Shown: piece by piece, positions 12,911-22,617 of the stretch
Layout: every line of letters begins with the position of its first letter
Position numbering within the stretch: position 1 is the stretch's first letter
Assembly: GCF_000186865.1 (NCBI RefSeq)
Contig: NW_008705573.1
Coordinates: forward strand, 1,006,918-1,070,917
Source: Aureococcus anophagefferens
Lineage: Eukaryota > Sar > Pelagophyceae > Pelagomonadales > Pelagomonadaceae
DNA: 64,000 nucleotides
Reading direction: 5' to 3'
Made by a program: the position numbers and the translations under genes
The notes under the pieces: model-generated
Databases searched by the model: none
What the model was told of the DNA's origin: nothing
What the model saw: the letters and a program-made list of their open reading frames with translations, nothing else

Positions 12911-14522
12911 TTAGGTCGCGAGCGACGCGGCGACGGCGGGCTTCCCTTCGGCGGCCCGCGCCGCGAGGTAGGCCGCGAAGGACCCGGGCACGGGCGGCGG
13001 CTCCTCCCGGCGCCGGAGCGGCGACGACGCGCGCGGCTCCGGCGGCGGCGGCGGCGGCGGCGCCTCGGCGCCGACGTCCTCCTCCTCCGCGCGCTCCTCG
13101 TCGTCGTCCCGGGGCTCCTTCGGGGCCCGGGGCCGGCGGAGGCGCGACAGCGTGACCCAGCCGTCCAGCGGCCAGACGACGCGGACGCGGACCTTGGAGA
13201 AGACGCGGCCCTTGTTCGCCTTGAACGTCGCCTGCGGGTCCCAGCCGCCGAGCGACGTCACGCGCTCGCCGGGGTTGCGCGCGCGCGTGCTCGACGCCTC
13301 GTCGACGCTCACGGGGTCGCCGGCCTTGAGCTCGCCGACGACGGGGCTCCGCAGGTCCGCGCGCTGGCGCGCGATCGCGTCGACGCGCGCGGTCCAGCCG
13401 CCCCGCACGGCAGCGAGGTGGCTCCGCGGGTCGCAGTCCGTCGCGAGCCCCAGGGCCGTGCGCCAGCCGTAGAAGCCCCCCGCGAGGACCCGCGGCGCGA
13501 GGCCGCCGGGCCCCAGCACGCGCGCGTTGCGCACGAGTTCGGCGACGAGCGCGTCCTCGCCGACCTTGCGCGTCGTCCGCGCGCCCGTCTGCGACACGAC
13601 GACGACGCGCGCGCCCCGCGCCGCGGCGTCGAAGACGCCCTCGAGCGCGTAGCGCGCGCGCCGCGCCGCGACGGTCGCCTCGAGGTCCGGCGCCCACCAG
13701 CGCGTCGTGTCCGTCGCGCGCTCGCGCCGAAAGTGGGGCCGCCGCCGGTCGCCGTCCCAGCTCAGCACGAGCTCGCCGTCCCGGTCGAGGCACTGGTCGA
13801 AGGACAGCACGCAGACGTGCGCGCGCACGCGGACGTCGCCGAAGTCCTCGACGCACGCCTGTGTGGGATTCAACCACTGGTTTGGGTGGTCCTGACCAAA
13901 CTTGAGAATTCTCGAGCTCGGTCACATCGAAGTCGATTCGGCTGATTTTTGGACGAATCGATTGCCCTCGTCGAGTTCTCGACGCACGGCCGAAGAGGTT
14001 GCGTCGAAACTGTCGCATAGGCGCACATTGAAGTCGGGTTGAAGATGTGAATTCCACACGGACGCGCGCCTGGCCCGTCGCCTGCCGCTCCGCGTGCGTC
14101 CGAGCGTCGACGACGCACACGTCGATCTGCCGCTCGGCCGCGAGCTCGGGCACCTCGGGGAAGGCCGCGTCGAGGGAGGCCTCGCCCGCGAGGAGCGCCT
14201 GGAAGTCCGCGAGCGAGAGGGCTCGCACCTCGTCCCTCGGGCCGAAATAGGCCGCGTCCTCCGGCGTCTCCTCGCCCTCGGGCGTCGGCAAAAAATACGA
14301 CTTGGCGTAGCCCGCGTCCTCGACGGGCGTCAGGGCCGCGAAGGCCTCGGCGACGAGCTGGAAGTCCTTGGCGGAGCCGCCCTCCTTGTCGGGGTGCGTG
14401 CGCAGCGCGAGCTTGCGGTAGCGCTTCTGGATCTCGGGCCACGTCGCCTCGTCCCGGAGCCCGAGGATGAGCCGCGCCTTCCACTTCTCCATGGCGTACT
14501 TGTCCACCGACGGGTCCGCCAT
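12911..14522 (-). CDS. J-domain protein (DnaJ-like) of unknown C-terminal function
   Basis: Two exons (14522-14070, 13858-12911), 466 residues. Residues ~10-75 are a J domain: helix II YRKLALR, the HPD motif in RTHPDKEGG, then FQLVAEAFAAL. The remaining ~380 residues are not recognised. They include VRVRAHVCVLSFDQCLDRDGEL, VVVVSQTGARTT, LAGGFYGWRTALG, and a proline/acidic low-complexity tail. HPD indicates Hsp70 stimulation; the client-binding part is novel to me. The intron is a family-2 introner with GC-AG ends. Confidence 0.75.
13859..14061 (+). mobile_element. introner, family 2, in the J-domain gene
   Basis: Its termini GTGTGGGATTCA and TGAATTCCACAC are inverted repeats distinct from family 1. 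The interior shares GGCTGATTTTTGGACGA with family 1. The intron is 13859-14069. Gene-strand duplications GCGCGCGT (intronic) and GCGTGCGT (exonic) differ once. Splicing gives ATGQ-ACVEDFG in frame. Confidence 0.85.
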
Positions 14523-14662
14523 CTTGTCTTCTCAAGGCGACGCGGCGAGAGACCTCCCCTACTACGCGCCAGCCATACGAAGGGCTGCTTGGTCAGCTTT
14601 GACTCTCGCGGCCGACGGTGCCCCCTCAGGGATGTTGACCCTCAGACCTTCGGCAGAGCGAG

Positions 14663-16271
14663 ATGGTGCCAGCATCTCGTCTCATGCTCGTGTCCGCATG
14701 CCTGGCGTCGCCGCCGCTGCCGCAGTCCCAGCAATTGCGGTCGCTCGCGCTCCGCAAGCACCGCGCCGGCGCGCTGGCCGTCGCCGGCGACGAGATGGAC
14801 GACTACAGCGTGCTCGTGGGCATCGACGGCGTCGACTACCACCTGAACGTCGACACGGGCAGCGCGCTCGTCGGCGTCGCGGGCAACGCGTCCATCGGCT
14901 GCGACCGCCACTACGCCATGGGCGACCGCTGCGGCGCGGACATCTCCGTGAGCTACGGCAGCGGCTTCTGGACGGGCCGGGTCTGCGAGGGCACGGTGTC
15001 GCTGGGCCCCTTCGCCGTCGACGACTACAAGTTCGGCGCCTACGAGCGGCAGCGCGCGATGACGACGTGCGCCGACACGCCCGTCGACGACCCGACGGCG
15101 CCGGGCCGCATGACGCGGCCGGACCTGGCCATGGAGGGCATCCTCGGCCTGAGCTTCCAGCAGAAGGTCAACGCGGGCAGCCCGCCGCTCCTCGAGGCGC
15201 TCTTCGCCGCGCACGGCGACGCGGCGCGCGTCTTCGGGCTCCAGTGCTGCGGCTACGACGCCGCGCGGCGCCGCGGCGGCGGCGGGAGCCTCGACGTCGG
15301 CGTCCTCGACGAGTCGAAGCACTACGGCGAGCTGCGGTGGGTGCCCGTGACGCCGTCGAGCTACTGGTCCGTGTGGATGACCTCCGCGCGCGTCGGCGGA
15401 AGCGAGACGCTGCCGCCGGACGTCGCCGCCGTCGCCGCGTACGGCGACGGCACGCCCCAGACCATCGTCGACAGCGGCACGTCCGGCGCCGCGTGGAACC
15501 CGAATCTTCGACCCGACTTCAACGCGAGCGTTAGAGAGGTGTGAAGTCGGGCTGGAACGCACCCAGCTCACCGTTTGATTGCGGCGCAGGTCTGGCGTGC
15601 TGCTGCCCGCGCGGGCCTTCGACGCGGCGACGGCGTCCCTGGCGGCGGCCGCGCCGGCGCTGCCCGCGGCCTTCTGGGCCGGCGCGGCCTGCGTGCCCGA
15701 GTCGGCCTTCGACCCGTCGGCGCTGCCGCCGCTCACGCTCACGCTCGCGGGCGCGGGCCCCGGCGACGCGCTCGACCTCGTCGTGCCCTGGCGCCGGCTC
15801 GTCGTGCTCGTGCCGGCGTCGCAGTACTGCCTCGAGTCGCCGCCCCGCGGCGGCGAGGACCGCTGGGCCTACGCGCTGGGCGCCGTCGACGAGGGGAGGA
15901 ACGCGATCCTGGGCCAGGCGCTCTTCGAGGAGTACTACGTCGCCCACGCCTACGACGGGCCGTGGATCGGCTTCGCGCCCATCCGGGGCTGCGGCCCGAC
16001 GGCCGTCTTCGAGGCCCTCGAGGACCACGCGGCGCCCCTGGCCCTCGCGGTCGTCGCGTTCGTCCTCTTCTTCGCCGCCGCGCTGGCGATCCAGGGCTAC
16101 CTGCCGGCGCTCCGAAACCTCCTCGGCCGCTGCGCGGCGCGGCGGCCGGACGCGGAGGACGCCTACTCGCCGCTCACGTCGCGCGGCCACCGGGCCAGCG
16201 AGCGGACGCCGCCGAAAGCGCCCCGTGGCTCGCCCGCGGACCTCGCGGGCGCCGACGCCTACGGCGCCTAA
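14663..16271 (+). CDS. pepsin-family aspartyl protease with C-terminal membrane anchor
   Basis: Exons 14663-15480 and 15590-16271 give 499 residues. The N-terminus MVPASRLMLVSACLASPPLP is signal-peptide-like. First active site: LNVDTGSALVGV; flap region SYGSGFWTGRV; second active site: IVDSGTSGVLLPARAF, reconstituted only after intron removal. A hydrophobic span LALAVVAFVLFFAAALAIQG (~residues 425-445) anchors the protein, leaving a ~50-residue basic tail. It resembles membrane-bound BACE/nepenthesin-type proteases of the secretory pathway. The gene diverges from the J-domain gene across a 140-bp spacer. Its 3' end lies inside a tandem duplication. Confidence 0.88.
15489..15589 (-). mobile_element. 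short family-2 introner derivative
   Basis: About 101 bp. Its left end, read in reverse, matches the right end of the family-2 element at 13859-14061 (TTGAAGTCGGGTCGAAGATT and GGTTCCACGCGG). The family core is missing. The intron is GT-AG at 15481-15589, with duplications GTCCGGCG (intronic) and GTCTGGCG (exonic). Splicing restores VDSGTSGVLL. Confidence 0.7.
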
Positions 16272-16342
16272 AGACGCTAGTCCCCGTCGGCCTCGCGGGC
16301 GCCGACGCCTACGGCGCCTAAAGACGCTTTAGTCCCCGTCGG
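16241..16342. repeat. 50/52-bp tandem duplication across two convergent gene ends
   Basis: Unit CCTCGCGGGCGCCGACGCCT... at 16241-16290 is repeated at 16291-16342 with two extra T. It contains the protease's last codons and stop on the plus strand and the channel's last codons and stop on the minus strand. A spare copy of both gene ends therefore exists. Confidence 0.9.
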
Positions 16343-19168
16343 CCGCGCGCAGGTCGTCCTCGAGCTGGTCGAGGTCGCCGAGGACCGCCGTCGCGTCGCG
16401 CGCGGCGTCGAGTAAAGCGCGGCGGAGCTTCCGGAGCTTCGCCGGGTCCGGCGCCGGGCCGCCGCCCGCCTCGAAGGCCGCGAGCTCGGCCTCGACGGCC
16501 TCCCGGCACCGGTCGACGCCGTCGGCGACGCCGTCGGCGCAGGCCTCGAGGTCCGGCCGCGGCTCGTCGCCGCCGTTGGGCAGCCTGAGCGGCGCGAGCT
16601 TGGGCTTTGCGGCGTCGTCGCCGACTTTGACCCCACCTCCGACGCCATCTTCCGCGTCGTCGCCGCGTCGACGCGAAAACCCGTGCGGTACGCGCGGCTC
16701 GGCGACGCCTCCGGCGACGGGTCCCGGGGCGGCTTCCGGCCCGCGACGGGCGACGGCGGCACGTCCGTCTTGATCGCCGGGTCGAGGTAGCCGTGGACGG
16801 CGCTCAGGTCGCCGCGGCGGTACTTGGCGACCAAATTCCGGATGATCTCCTTCCGGTACCAGAGCGTGTCGTGGAAGAACTCCCAGAAGACGTAGCGGAG
16901 CATGTGCTTGCGCAGGACGTCGCAGGACGCCATGAAGACCTTCTGCGTGAACTTCTCCGAGTTCATGGCGTAGAGCTGGACTTTCGTGACGGCGCGGACG
17001 ATGAAGCGGCGCGAGAACCGGCGGTCCGTGACGAGGCAGCTCATCATGTCGTCGCCCAAACACGCATAAGTGGAATCCTCGACGAGCGTCGACTTGGGCC
17101 AGCACATGGGCAGGCCCTTGAAGGTCTTGAGGCAGTTGCCCCGGATCAATAGGAACATCGTCGTGTTCTCCGTGCCTTCCTGGATGATGAGCTCGTGCGC
17201 GATGTAGACCGCGGGCGACAGGATCAAAGCGAGCTCCGCCACCAAACCCCGGTAGGCGTTCATGGAGCTGTGCCAGGCGTAGCCCTGGGGCGTGAACCTC
17301 GGTATGGTCACGCGGTCGAACGCGACGCCCATCCTAAAGTCCTGCGACGCGCAGTGCTCGCCGACGCGCGGCATCTCCTCCTGGAAGCAGAGGTCCACGA
17401 GGGCGCGGTGCTTGTGCACGCGCACGACCCAGGCGCCCCGGTACTTGCCCTTGGTCTCCTTCTCGTGGTCGTCGTCGGACCGCTCGACGGCGACGAGCAT
17501 GCCCGGGTGGATCTTCGACGCGCGGACGACCGCGTCCTGGACGACGCGCAGGCTCCGCACCCAGGGGCCGATGTTCTGGACGGCGATCTGCTCCCGGTAC
17601 TGGGGCGTCAGATTCTCCAGCATCTCCTGGTAGCACCGCTCCCGGAAGACCTGCTCGCACTGCACAAAGTAGTTCCGGAGCTGCCGCTTCAGCGGCCGCG
17701 CCAGACCGCGCTCGTTCATGAAGATGCCCAGCAGGTCCATGGTCATCTTGTACTGGTTGTTCGCCGGGTCCAGGGACGTGAGCACGTTGGCGATCTCGCC
17801 GATCATGAACGCGATGACGACGCAGCCCACGAGGAGCACGACGATCGCCGCGAAGTGCTCGTGGACCGTGTAGACGGCGGCGGTGCCGTTGAGCGCCTGG
17901 ACGGCCCAGACCATGGCCGCGAGGTACTCGGCCCACATGCCCTGGTCCCGGAGGCCGTGGCGCTCGAGCCACGTCTTGTAGCGCCCCCGCTTCGACTCGG
18001 ACAGCGTGCGGATGAGGCAGGCCGTCCAGTGGGCGACGACGAGCATGAAGGACACGAATTTCAGCACGGCCTGCGTGTGGTAGCTCAGGAAGATGTAGTT
18101 CCAGTACGTGTCGGCGATGCGCTTGATCTTGAGCACGCGGACGATCTTGACGAGGCGCAGGATCTTCATCGCGCGGACGAGCTCCACGTGGCGGCCCTTG
18201 GGCGTCACCTCCGTGAAGGGGAAGATGGAGATGACGTCGATGTAGAACCAGATGGACTTGACGTAGTGGTAGGCGATGGACCGCCGGTCGATGACCCACC
18301 GCTGGTCCATCTGGTGGAAGAAGCCCGTGTTGAAGTTTAGCAGCAGGTCCACGAAGAACATGGCGTCGATGGACGTGTCGAGGTAAAAGTGGAGGCACTT
18401 GCGCTGGGGCGAGCACTCGGCGACGAAGGCGATGACGAAGGGCGTCACCAAGCCCGCGTACAACAAGATCAGCGCCATCCAGAGGTCCCAGTAGCACTTG
18501 CGGTAGCCGTTCGGGTTCACGACGCTCAGCCAGGCGCCGCCCTGGATGGGGAAGTCCGCCGCGTCCCAGGGGTCCACGCGCTTCACGCCGACGATCTCGC
18601 CGGCCGTCGAGATGATTGTGTCGAAGCGCGACCGCCGCGCCATGGAGCCCCCGCGGCGGCTCGGGTGCTTGGGGCCCTTGGACTCCATCTTCGTCGCGAA
18701 CTTGCGGATGATGGACCGCTTCGACATCTTCTCCGCGGTCGCGGGCGCTAAAAACGCCGTCTGCTGGTTCCGGTGCAGGGGGTCGAAGACCTCCTTCGCG
18801 TACACAAAGTTCGCGTCGAGCACGGGCGGCAGCCGCCGCTCGATGACGACCGTGCCCCGGTTCGCCTTGAGCACGAGCTCGCCGTGCTCCGTCGTCAGGT
18901 CGTCCATGGCCGCCGGCTTCGCGGGGCTCGCCTCGCTCCGCGTGGGCGAGTACTCCATGCCCGTCTTGTTGTGGCGCGCCTTGTTGAGCGCGTGCTTCAT
19001 GAGGTCGGAGCTGAGCTTCGTGCGCACGCTCCGCGGCGTCTGCGACGGCAGCGGCGACGCGTCGGCGCCGAGCTCCAATCGCGCCATCTCCTTGGACTCC
19101 TCGGGATCCTCGCCCTCGACCTCCTCGTCCTCGCCGATGTTCCCGAGCGGGGCCACGCGGTGCGCCAT
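16329..19168 (-). CDS. KCNH/CNG-like cation channel with degenerate cyclic-nucleotide-binding domain
   Basis: About 945 residues from MAHRVAPLGNIGED. Six membrane segments are visible: S1 WMALILLYAGLVTPF, S2 AMFFVDLLLNFNTGFF, S3 WFYIDVISIFPF, S4 VRAMKILRLVKIVRVLKIKR with repeated basic residues, S5 FVSFMLVVAHWTACL, and S6 VLLVGCVVIAFMIGEIANVL. The pore reads YLAAMVWAVQALNGTAAVYTV and lacks GYG. A C-linker follows, then an inserted segment with YRGAWVVRV, then a cNBD-like fold (AHELIIQEGTENTTMFLLIRG) without the usual RAA phosphate-binding motif. The reading frame shifts near 16640: the C-terminal acidic coiled coil ending LEDDLRAADGD is in another frame, by a lost base or a very small intron. 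Confidence 0.8.
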
Positions 19169-19347
19169 GGCGGCGAACCGACGCCGAGACCCCGGCCCGC
19201 CGGCGCTCCCGCCGGCCGAAGCGGCCCGACGCCCTGGGAATGTGGGCTGCCCACCCCCGTCGCAGCGTTGCCTCCCGCCTCCGCAAACATTTGGCAAATT
19301 CGGCATGAATTGATGCCGGCAACATCGGCTTCGGCCGCGTCGCGCGC

Positions 19348-19395
19348 GTTCGCCACGTCGTTCGCCAACTTGTTCGCCGAGTCGTTCGCCGATCC
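19348..19395. repeat. 12-bp minisatellite upstream of the channel gene
   Basis: Four 12-bp units each beginning GTTCGCC, in the spacer between the channel start (19168) and the next minus-strand stop (19441). A GGGCTGCC element is at 19244-19251, 76 bases upstream of the channel ATG. The rest of 19169-19440 shows nothing recognisable. Confidence 0.7.
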
Positions 19396-19440
19396 GCGGC
19401 CCCATGGCGGTGGACGTGTCTACGGGTCGACCCCCGCGCG

Positions 19441-20598
19441 TTACGCGGACGCGCAGAGCGCCGACTCCGCGGGCGGGCGGTCCGTGGACACGGCGAGCGC
19501 GTCGAACGCGGGCGGCTCGTCGAGGGCCGGCGGCCGCGGCGGCGCCGGCGCGGCGACGTCCGAAGCCTCGGGCCCGTCGGCGCAGCGCCGGTGGATGAAG
19601 AAGGCGCGGAGGACGCCCGCGTCCTCCTTCTGCGTGTCGTCGAGCGGCGGGAAGTCCTCGTCGAGGAGCTCGGGCCGCCGCGGGACGAGCGCGTCCGCGA
19701 GGCCGCACGCGTCGAGGATGGGCGCCGTGAGGAGCCGCGCCCAGTCGACGTCCAGCGCCTCCGTCGGCGCGTCCGTGCGCGTCGGCGCGGCGGCGTCGCC
19801 GAGCGCGGGGACCGCGAGCGCGAGTTTCGTCCGCGTCGGCTGCTTCGGCGTCGACGCGCGCAGGGCCGCGGCGACCTCGCGCGCCGGCGCGGCGACGAGC
19901 GCGACGACGTGGAGGAGCGCGCGCGCCGCCGCCTCGGGCGCGCGGCCGTCGCCCGCGAGCACGGCGTCGAGCGCGGCGGCCGGCGCCGCGCCGCGCAGGA
20001 GCGCGACGGCGCCGAGCGCCGTCGCGGCGGCGTGCGTCGCGTCGCGGACCCACTGGTCGCAGAGGACCCGGAGCGGCGCGAGCGAGCCGTAGAACGCCCC
20101 GAGGCTCGCGAGGGCCCCGGCGGCGACGGCCTCGAACGTCGCCGCGCCGACGCCGACGAAGGCGCCGCCGCCGCACCGCAGCTGGGACGCGAGCGCCGCG
20201 AGCCGCAGGCGCAGCGCGACGAGGCCGTGGCTCGTGCGTCTGCCGCTCATCCACTGCACGCGCGCCGTCGTCCAATCGCGCGCGCGCGCGTCCGCGAGGC
20301 AAAAGGCCTCGAGGTCGCGCAGCTGCGGCGCCGCGACGGCGCCCGCGGCGGCGGCGTCGAGCGCCTCGAGGCGCGGCCGCAGGCTCGCGGCGTCGGCGGC
20401 GCCGACGTCGACGTCGCGCATGGCCGCCACGAGCGCGCGCACGCCGTCGTCGCGCGCCGTCTCCGACATGGCCGGCGGCGTTTTTACGGTGTCGCTGGCG
20501 GCGGCGTCGTCCGCCGGCGCCTCGACGAGCGGGTCCTCCGCCGGCGCCTCGACGAGCGGCGCCGCGAGGACCTCGTCGACCGGCCGCTCGATGGCCAT
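19441..20598 (-). CDS. hypothetical alanine-rich helical protein
   Basis: 385 residues from MAIERPVDEVLAAPLVEAP, single exon; MSETARDDG at codon 44 is an alternative start. Residues 8-34 contain a short repeat (PLVEAPAEDPLVEAPADD). The middle is predicted helical and Ala/Leu-rich (EALDAAAAGAVAAPQLRDLE, WMSGRRTSHGLVALRLRLAA), and the C-terminal 80 residues are Pro/Asp-rich and probably disordered. I recognise no family. The start sits 12 bases from a GGGCTGCC element, which supports it. Confidence 0.55.
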   Translation of the reverse strand: MAIERPVDEVLAAPLVEAPAEDPLVEAPADDAAASDTVKTPPAMSETARDDGVRALVAAMRDVDVGAADAASLRPRLEALDAAAAGAVAAPQLRDLEAFCLADARARDWTTARVQWMSGRRTSHGLVALRLRLAALASQLRCGGGAFVGVGAATFEAVAAGALASLGAFYGSLAPLRVLCDQWVRDATHAAATALGAVALLRGAAPAAALDAVLAGDGRAPEAAARALLHVVALVAAPAREVAAALRASTPKQPTRTKLALAVPALGDAAAPTRTDAPTEALDVDWARLLTAPILDACGLADALVPRRPELLDEDFPPLDDTQKEDAGVLRAFFIHRRCADGPEASDVAAPAPPRPPALDEPPAFDALAVSTDRPPAESALCASA

Positions 20599-20652
20599 AC
20601 TGGACCGGCGGGCTGCCCGCTTTTTAGGTTAACGCTGCCGTGCCGAGTACCC

Positions 20653-20964
20653 ATTAAAAACCGGATCGTTGAATTTAGGGTAAAAGTCAGGGCTGCGCGC
20701 GCGATGTGCTCGCGCGCCCGCGGTCGCGCGCCCCGCGTAGGGGTCGAGGGCCGCCACCGCCGGCTTCATCATGATTTGGGGTGGGCAAAAAATGCCATCG
20801 GCTCGTCCAAACGACCGACATGGGCCTCAGACAGGCCGCTTCGGGCTGCCCATCGTCTCCCAACAGCTCGGCGGTCAAAGTCGTCTGAGCCAATCACAGA
20901 GCTGGATTGGACGACTTTTACCTTTACTCAACAAGGGCTTGCGATCAACGATCCGGTTTTTAAT
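20653..20964. mobile_element. MITE-like element in a divergent promoter
   Basis: Perfect 20-bp terminal inverted repeats ATTAAAAACCGGATCGTTGA at 20653-20672 and (reverse) 20945-20964. A second inverted block GGTAAAAGTC/GACTTTTACC lies inside. Flanks GAGTACCC and AAGTATCC look like an 8-bp duplication with two transitions. Within it, AAAGTCGTC...CCAATC and GATTGG...ACGACTTT (about 20876-20918) form a hairpin. It fills most of the 436-bp spacer between two divergent genes. Confidence 0.7.
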
Positions 20965-21034
20965 AAGTATCCGAGCGGGCAACGACGGGCTGCCTCTGCT
21001 GTTGTGTTGCCCGAGCGCCCCGCCGGCCGCCACG

Positions 21035-21407
21035 ATGAGCGGCGCCCGGGCGCCGGACGCGAACGTCAATGCCTTCCTGAAGCGCGAGCACGAGCTCAAC
21101 ATGGCCAAGGCCTACTGCGACCAGACCGACTTCGTCTCCCGCAACGCGGAGTTCGCGGAGAAGGGCACGCTCAAGGTCATCGCGGCGACGCGCGCGCGCC
21201 AGGTCGAGGCCGCCGCGGCGGAGATGAGGAGTGCGCCGCGCCGCGTCCGACGACGTCGTACTTCCGCGTCTCACGCGCCCGCCCCCCGCAGGCCTCGACG
21301 CGGAGCTCGTCACGAGCCGGCGCGCGCGGCTCAAGAAGTTCTACGCGGAGCAGAACAAGGTCTACCAGGCCGAGCTCTCCGCCAAGGGCCTCTCCCTCGC
21401 GTTCTGA
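21035..21407 (+). CDS. small CFAP141-like ciliary protein
   Basis: Exons 21035-21230 and 21292-21407 with a 61-bp GT-AG intron (GTGCGC...CCCGCAG) give 103 residues. The protein is one long amphipathic helix: FLKREHELNMAKAYCDQTDF, then RRARLKKFYAEQNKVYQAEL and the ending SAKGLSLAF. Size, helix and the Y-x2-EL-x3-GL C-terminus fit the CFAP141 (C1orf189) family of microtubule inner proteins in axonemal doublets. The call rests on pattern only. A GGGCTGCC element lies 41 bases upstream. Confidence 0.5.
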
Positions 21408-21708
21408 GGAGGCGGGCGCAGTGGCACTAAGGGCGCTCGTTGTCGACGTTGTCTAAGAGGTGCCACACACCCTGGGCGGGTAAACAACATGTCTTAGAGG
21501 CGCGCGCGCGCGTCGTCACCGCCATCTCCGGAAGCCGCCGCGACCCCGGAAGAAGAGCCAGGACCCGATGCCGACCTGCGAGGCGGGGGGCGGATCGAAC
21601 GCGGCGCGCGCGCGAGAGGCCGCGAGGCGCGCGCGGATCTCCGGGCGTCAGAAGGAAGTCGGCAAAGACTGTGGATTCGTGGTGTCGTCAGCGAGCACTC
21701 GGACAACG
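21408..21708. other. tail-to-tail spacer with small inverted repeat
   Basis: 301 bp between convergent stops. GTGGCAC at 21421-21427 and GTGCCAC at 21460-21466 could pair in the 3' UTR of the upstream gene. No coding or repeat family is recognised in the rest. Confidence 0.5.
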
Positions 21709-22521
21709 TCAGGTGAAACAGATCATCAGAGCCCGGGAAAAGGGGGCGTCGCCGGACGCCGGAAACCGCACGAGCGTGCCGCCGACGTGCGCGCCGTGCG
21801 CGACGCCGTGCGCGCGGTCGCTGATGTAGGGGATGTGCACGTCCAGCAGGGGGCCCAGGTCCTTGGCGAGGAACGCGCCGCCGTACAAGATCGCCGGCAT
21901 CGGGATCGGAAGGAACTCCGCGAAGATGACGATGAGGCGCCAGGGCGACAGGAGGATGCTGTGGGCGACGGCCGCGTTGACGGCGCCCGACGCGCCGAGG
22001 CACCGCGGCGACGGCCGCTTCCAGTAGGCGTGGCGCCTCGAGTCCTCCAGCGCGTTCGCGGCGAGTTGCGCGCAGTTGGCCGTGAGACCGGCGCCGAAGT
22101 AGACCGCGAGGAAGTGGCGCGCGCCGATGGCGCCGACGACCTCCGGGCCGAAGAAGAAGAGCGTGACCATGTTGCCCAGGAGGTGCCAGCCGTCGCTGTG
22201 GCTGAAGGCCGACGTGACGAGCGTGTGCGGCGCCGCGACCACGTCCTCGTTGCAGAGCGTGAAGTGCGCCGTCATGAGGCGCGGGTCGGCGACCTTCCAG
22301 CCGCCCCAGACGGCGACGTTGACGCCGATGAGGCCGCCGATGACGGGCAGGGCGTCGCCCTGGGGCATGGCGAGGAAGGTGCGCTTTGTGGGTGTTGTCG
22401 TCGGGAGTTTGGGCATGGCCGTGCGCGACAGCGCGGGGCGCGTCGCCGTGGCGCGCGAGAGGAGGGTCGTCTGGGCGCGCCGCGCGCCCGACGCCCCGCG
22501 GCGAACCGCGAGGGCGAGCAT
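21709..22521 (-). CDS. rhomboid-family intramembrane serine protease (probably mitochondrial)
   Basis: 270 residues. The N-terminal ~40 residues (MLALAVRRGASGARRAQTTL...) are Arg/Ser/Ala-rich with no acids, like a mitochondrial presequence. The rhomboid core has HSDGWHLLGNMVTLFFFGPEV, the nucleophile in CLGASGAVNAAVAHS, and the catalytic His in HGAHVGGTLV near the C-terminus. Several hydrophobic spans lie between. PARL/Pcp1-type rhomboids cleave single-pass proteins of the inner mitochondrial membrane. Both catalytic residues are present, so activity is expected. The gene is divergent from the next one across 96 bp. Confidence 0.85.
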   Translation of the reverse strand: MLALAVRRGASGARRAQTTLLSRATATRPALSRTAMPKLPTTTPTKRTFLAMPQGDALPVIGGLIGVNVAVWGGWKVADPRLMTAHFTLCNEDVVAAPHTLVTSAFSHSDGWHLLGNMVTLFFFGPEVVGAIGARHFLAVYFGAGLTANCAQLAANALEDSRRHAYWKRPSPRCLGASGAVNAAVAHSILLSPWRLIVIFAEFLPIPMPAILYGGAFLAKDLGPLLDVHIPYISDRAHGVAHGAHVGGTLVRFPASGDAPFSRALMICFT

Positions 22522-22617
22522 CTCGCTGGTGAGCGAGCTGCCACGGTCGGCGCCTGTGGCGAGCGACCTTGTGGCAACGAGCTCCACCGCCAGCGCCGTC
22601 GTCGTCGTCGCGGAGCC

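Noticed and set aside
16277..20302. A very long minus-strand open frame of 1341 codons covering two genes
   Set aside because: Only the part after 19168 has channel sequence; upstream it is Arg/Ala-rich shadow of the neighbouring gene in another frame.
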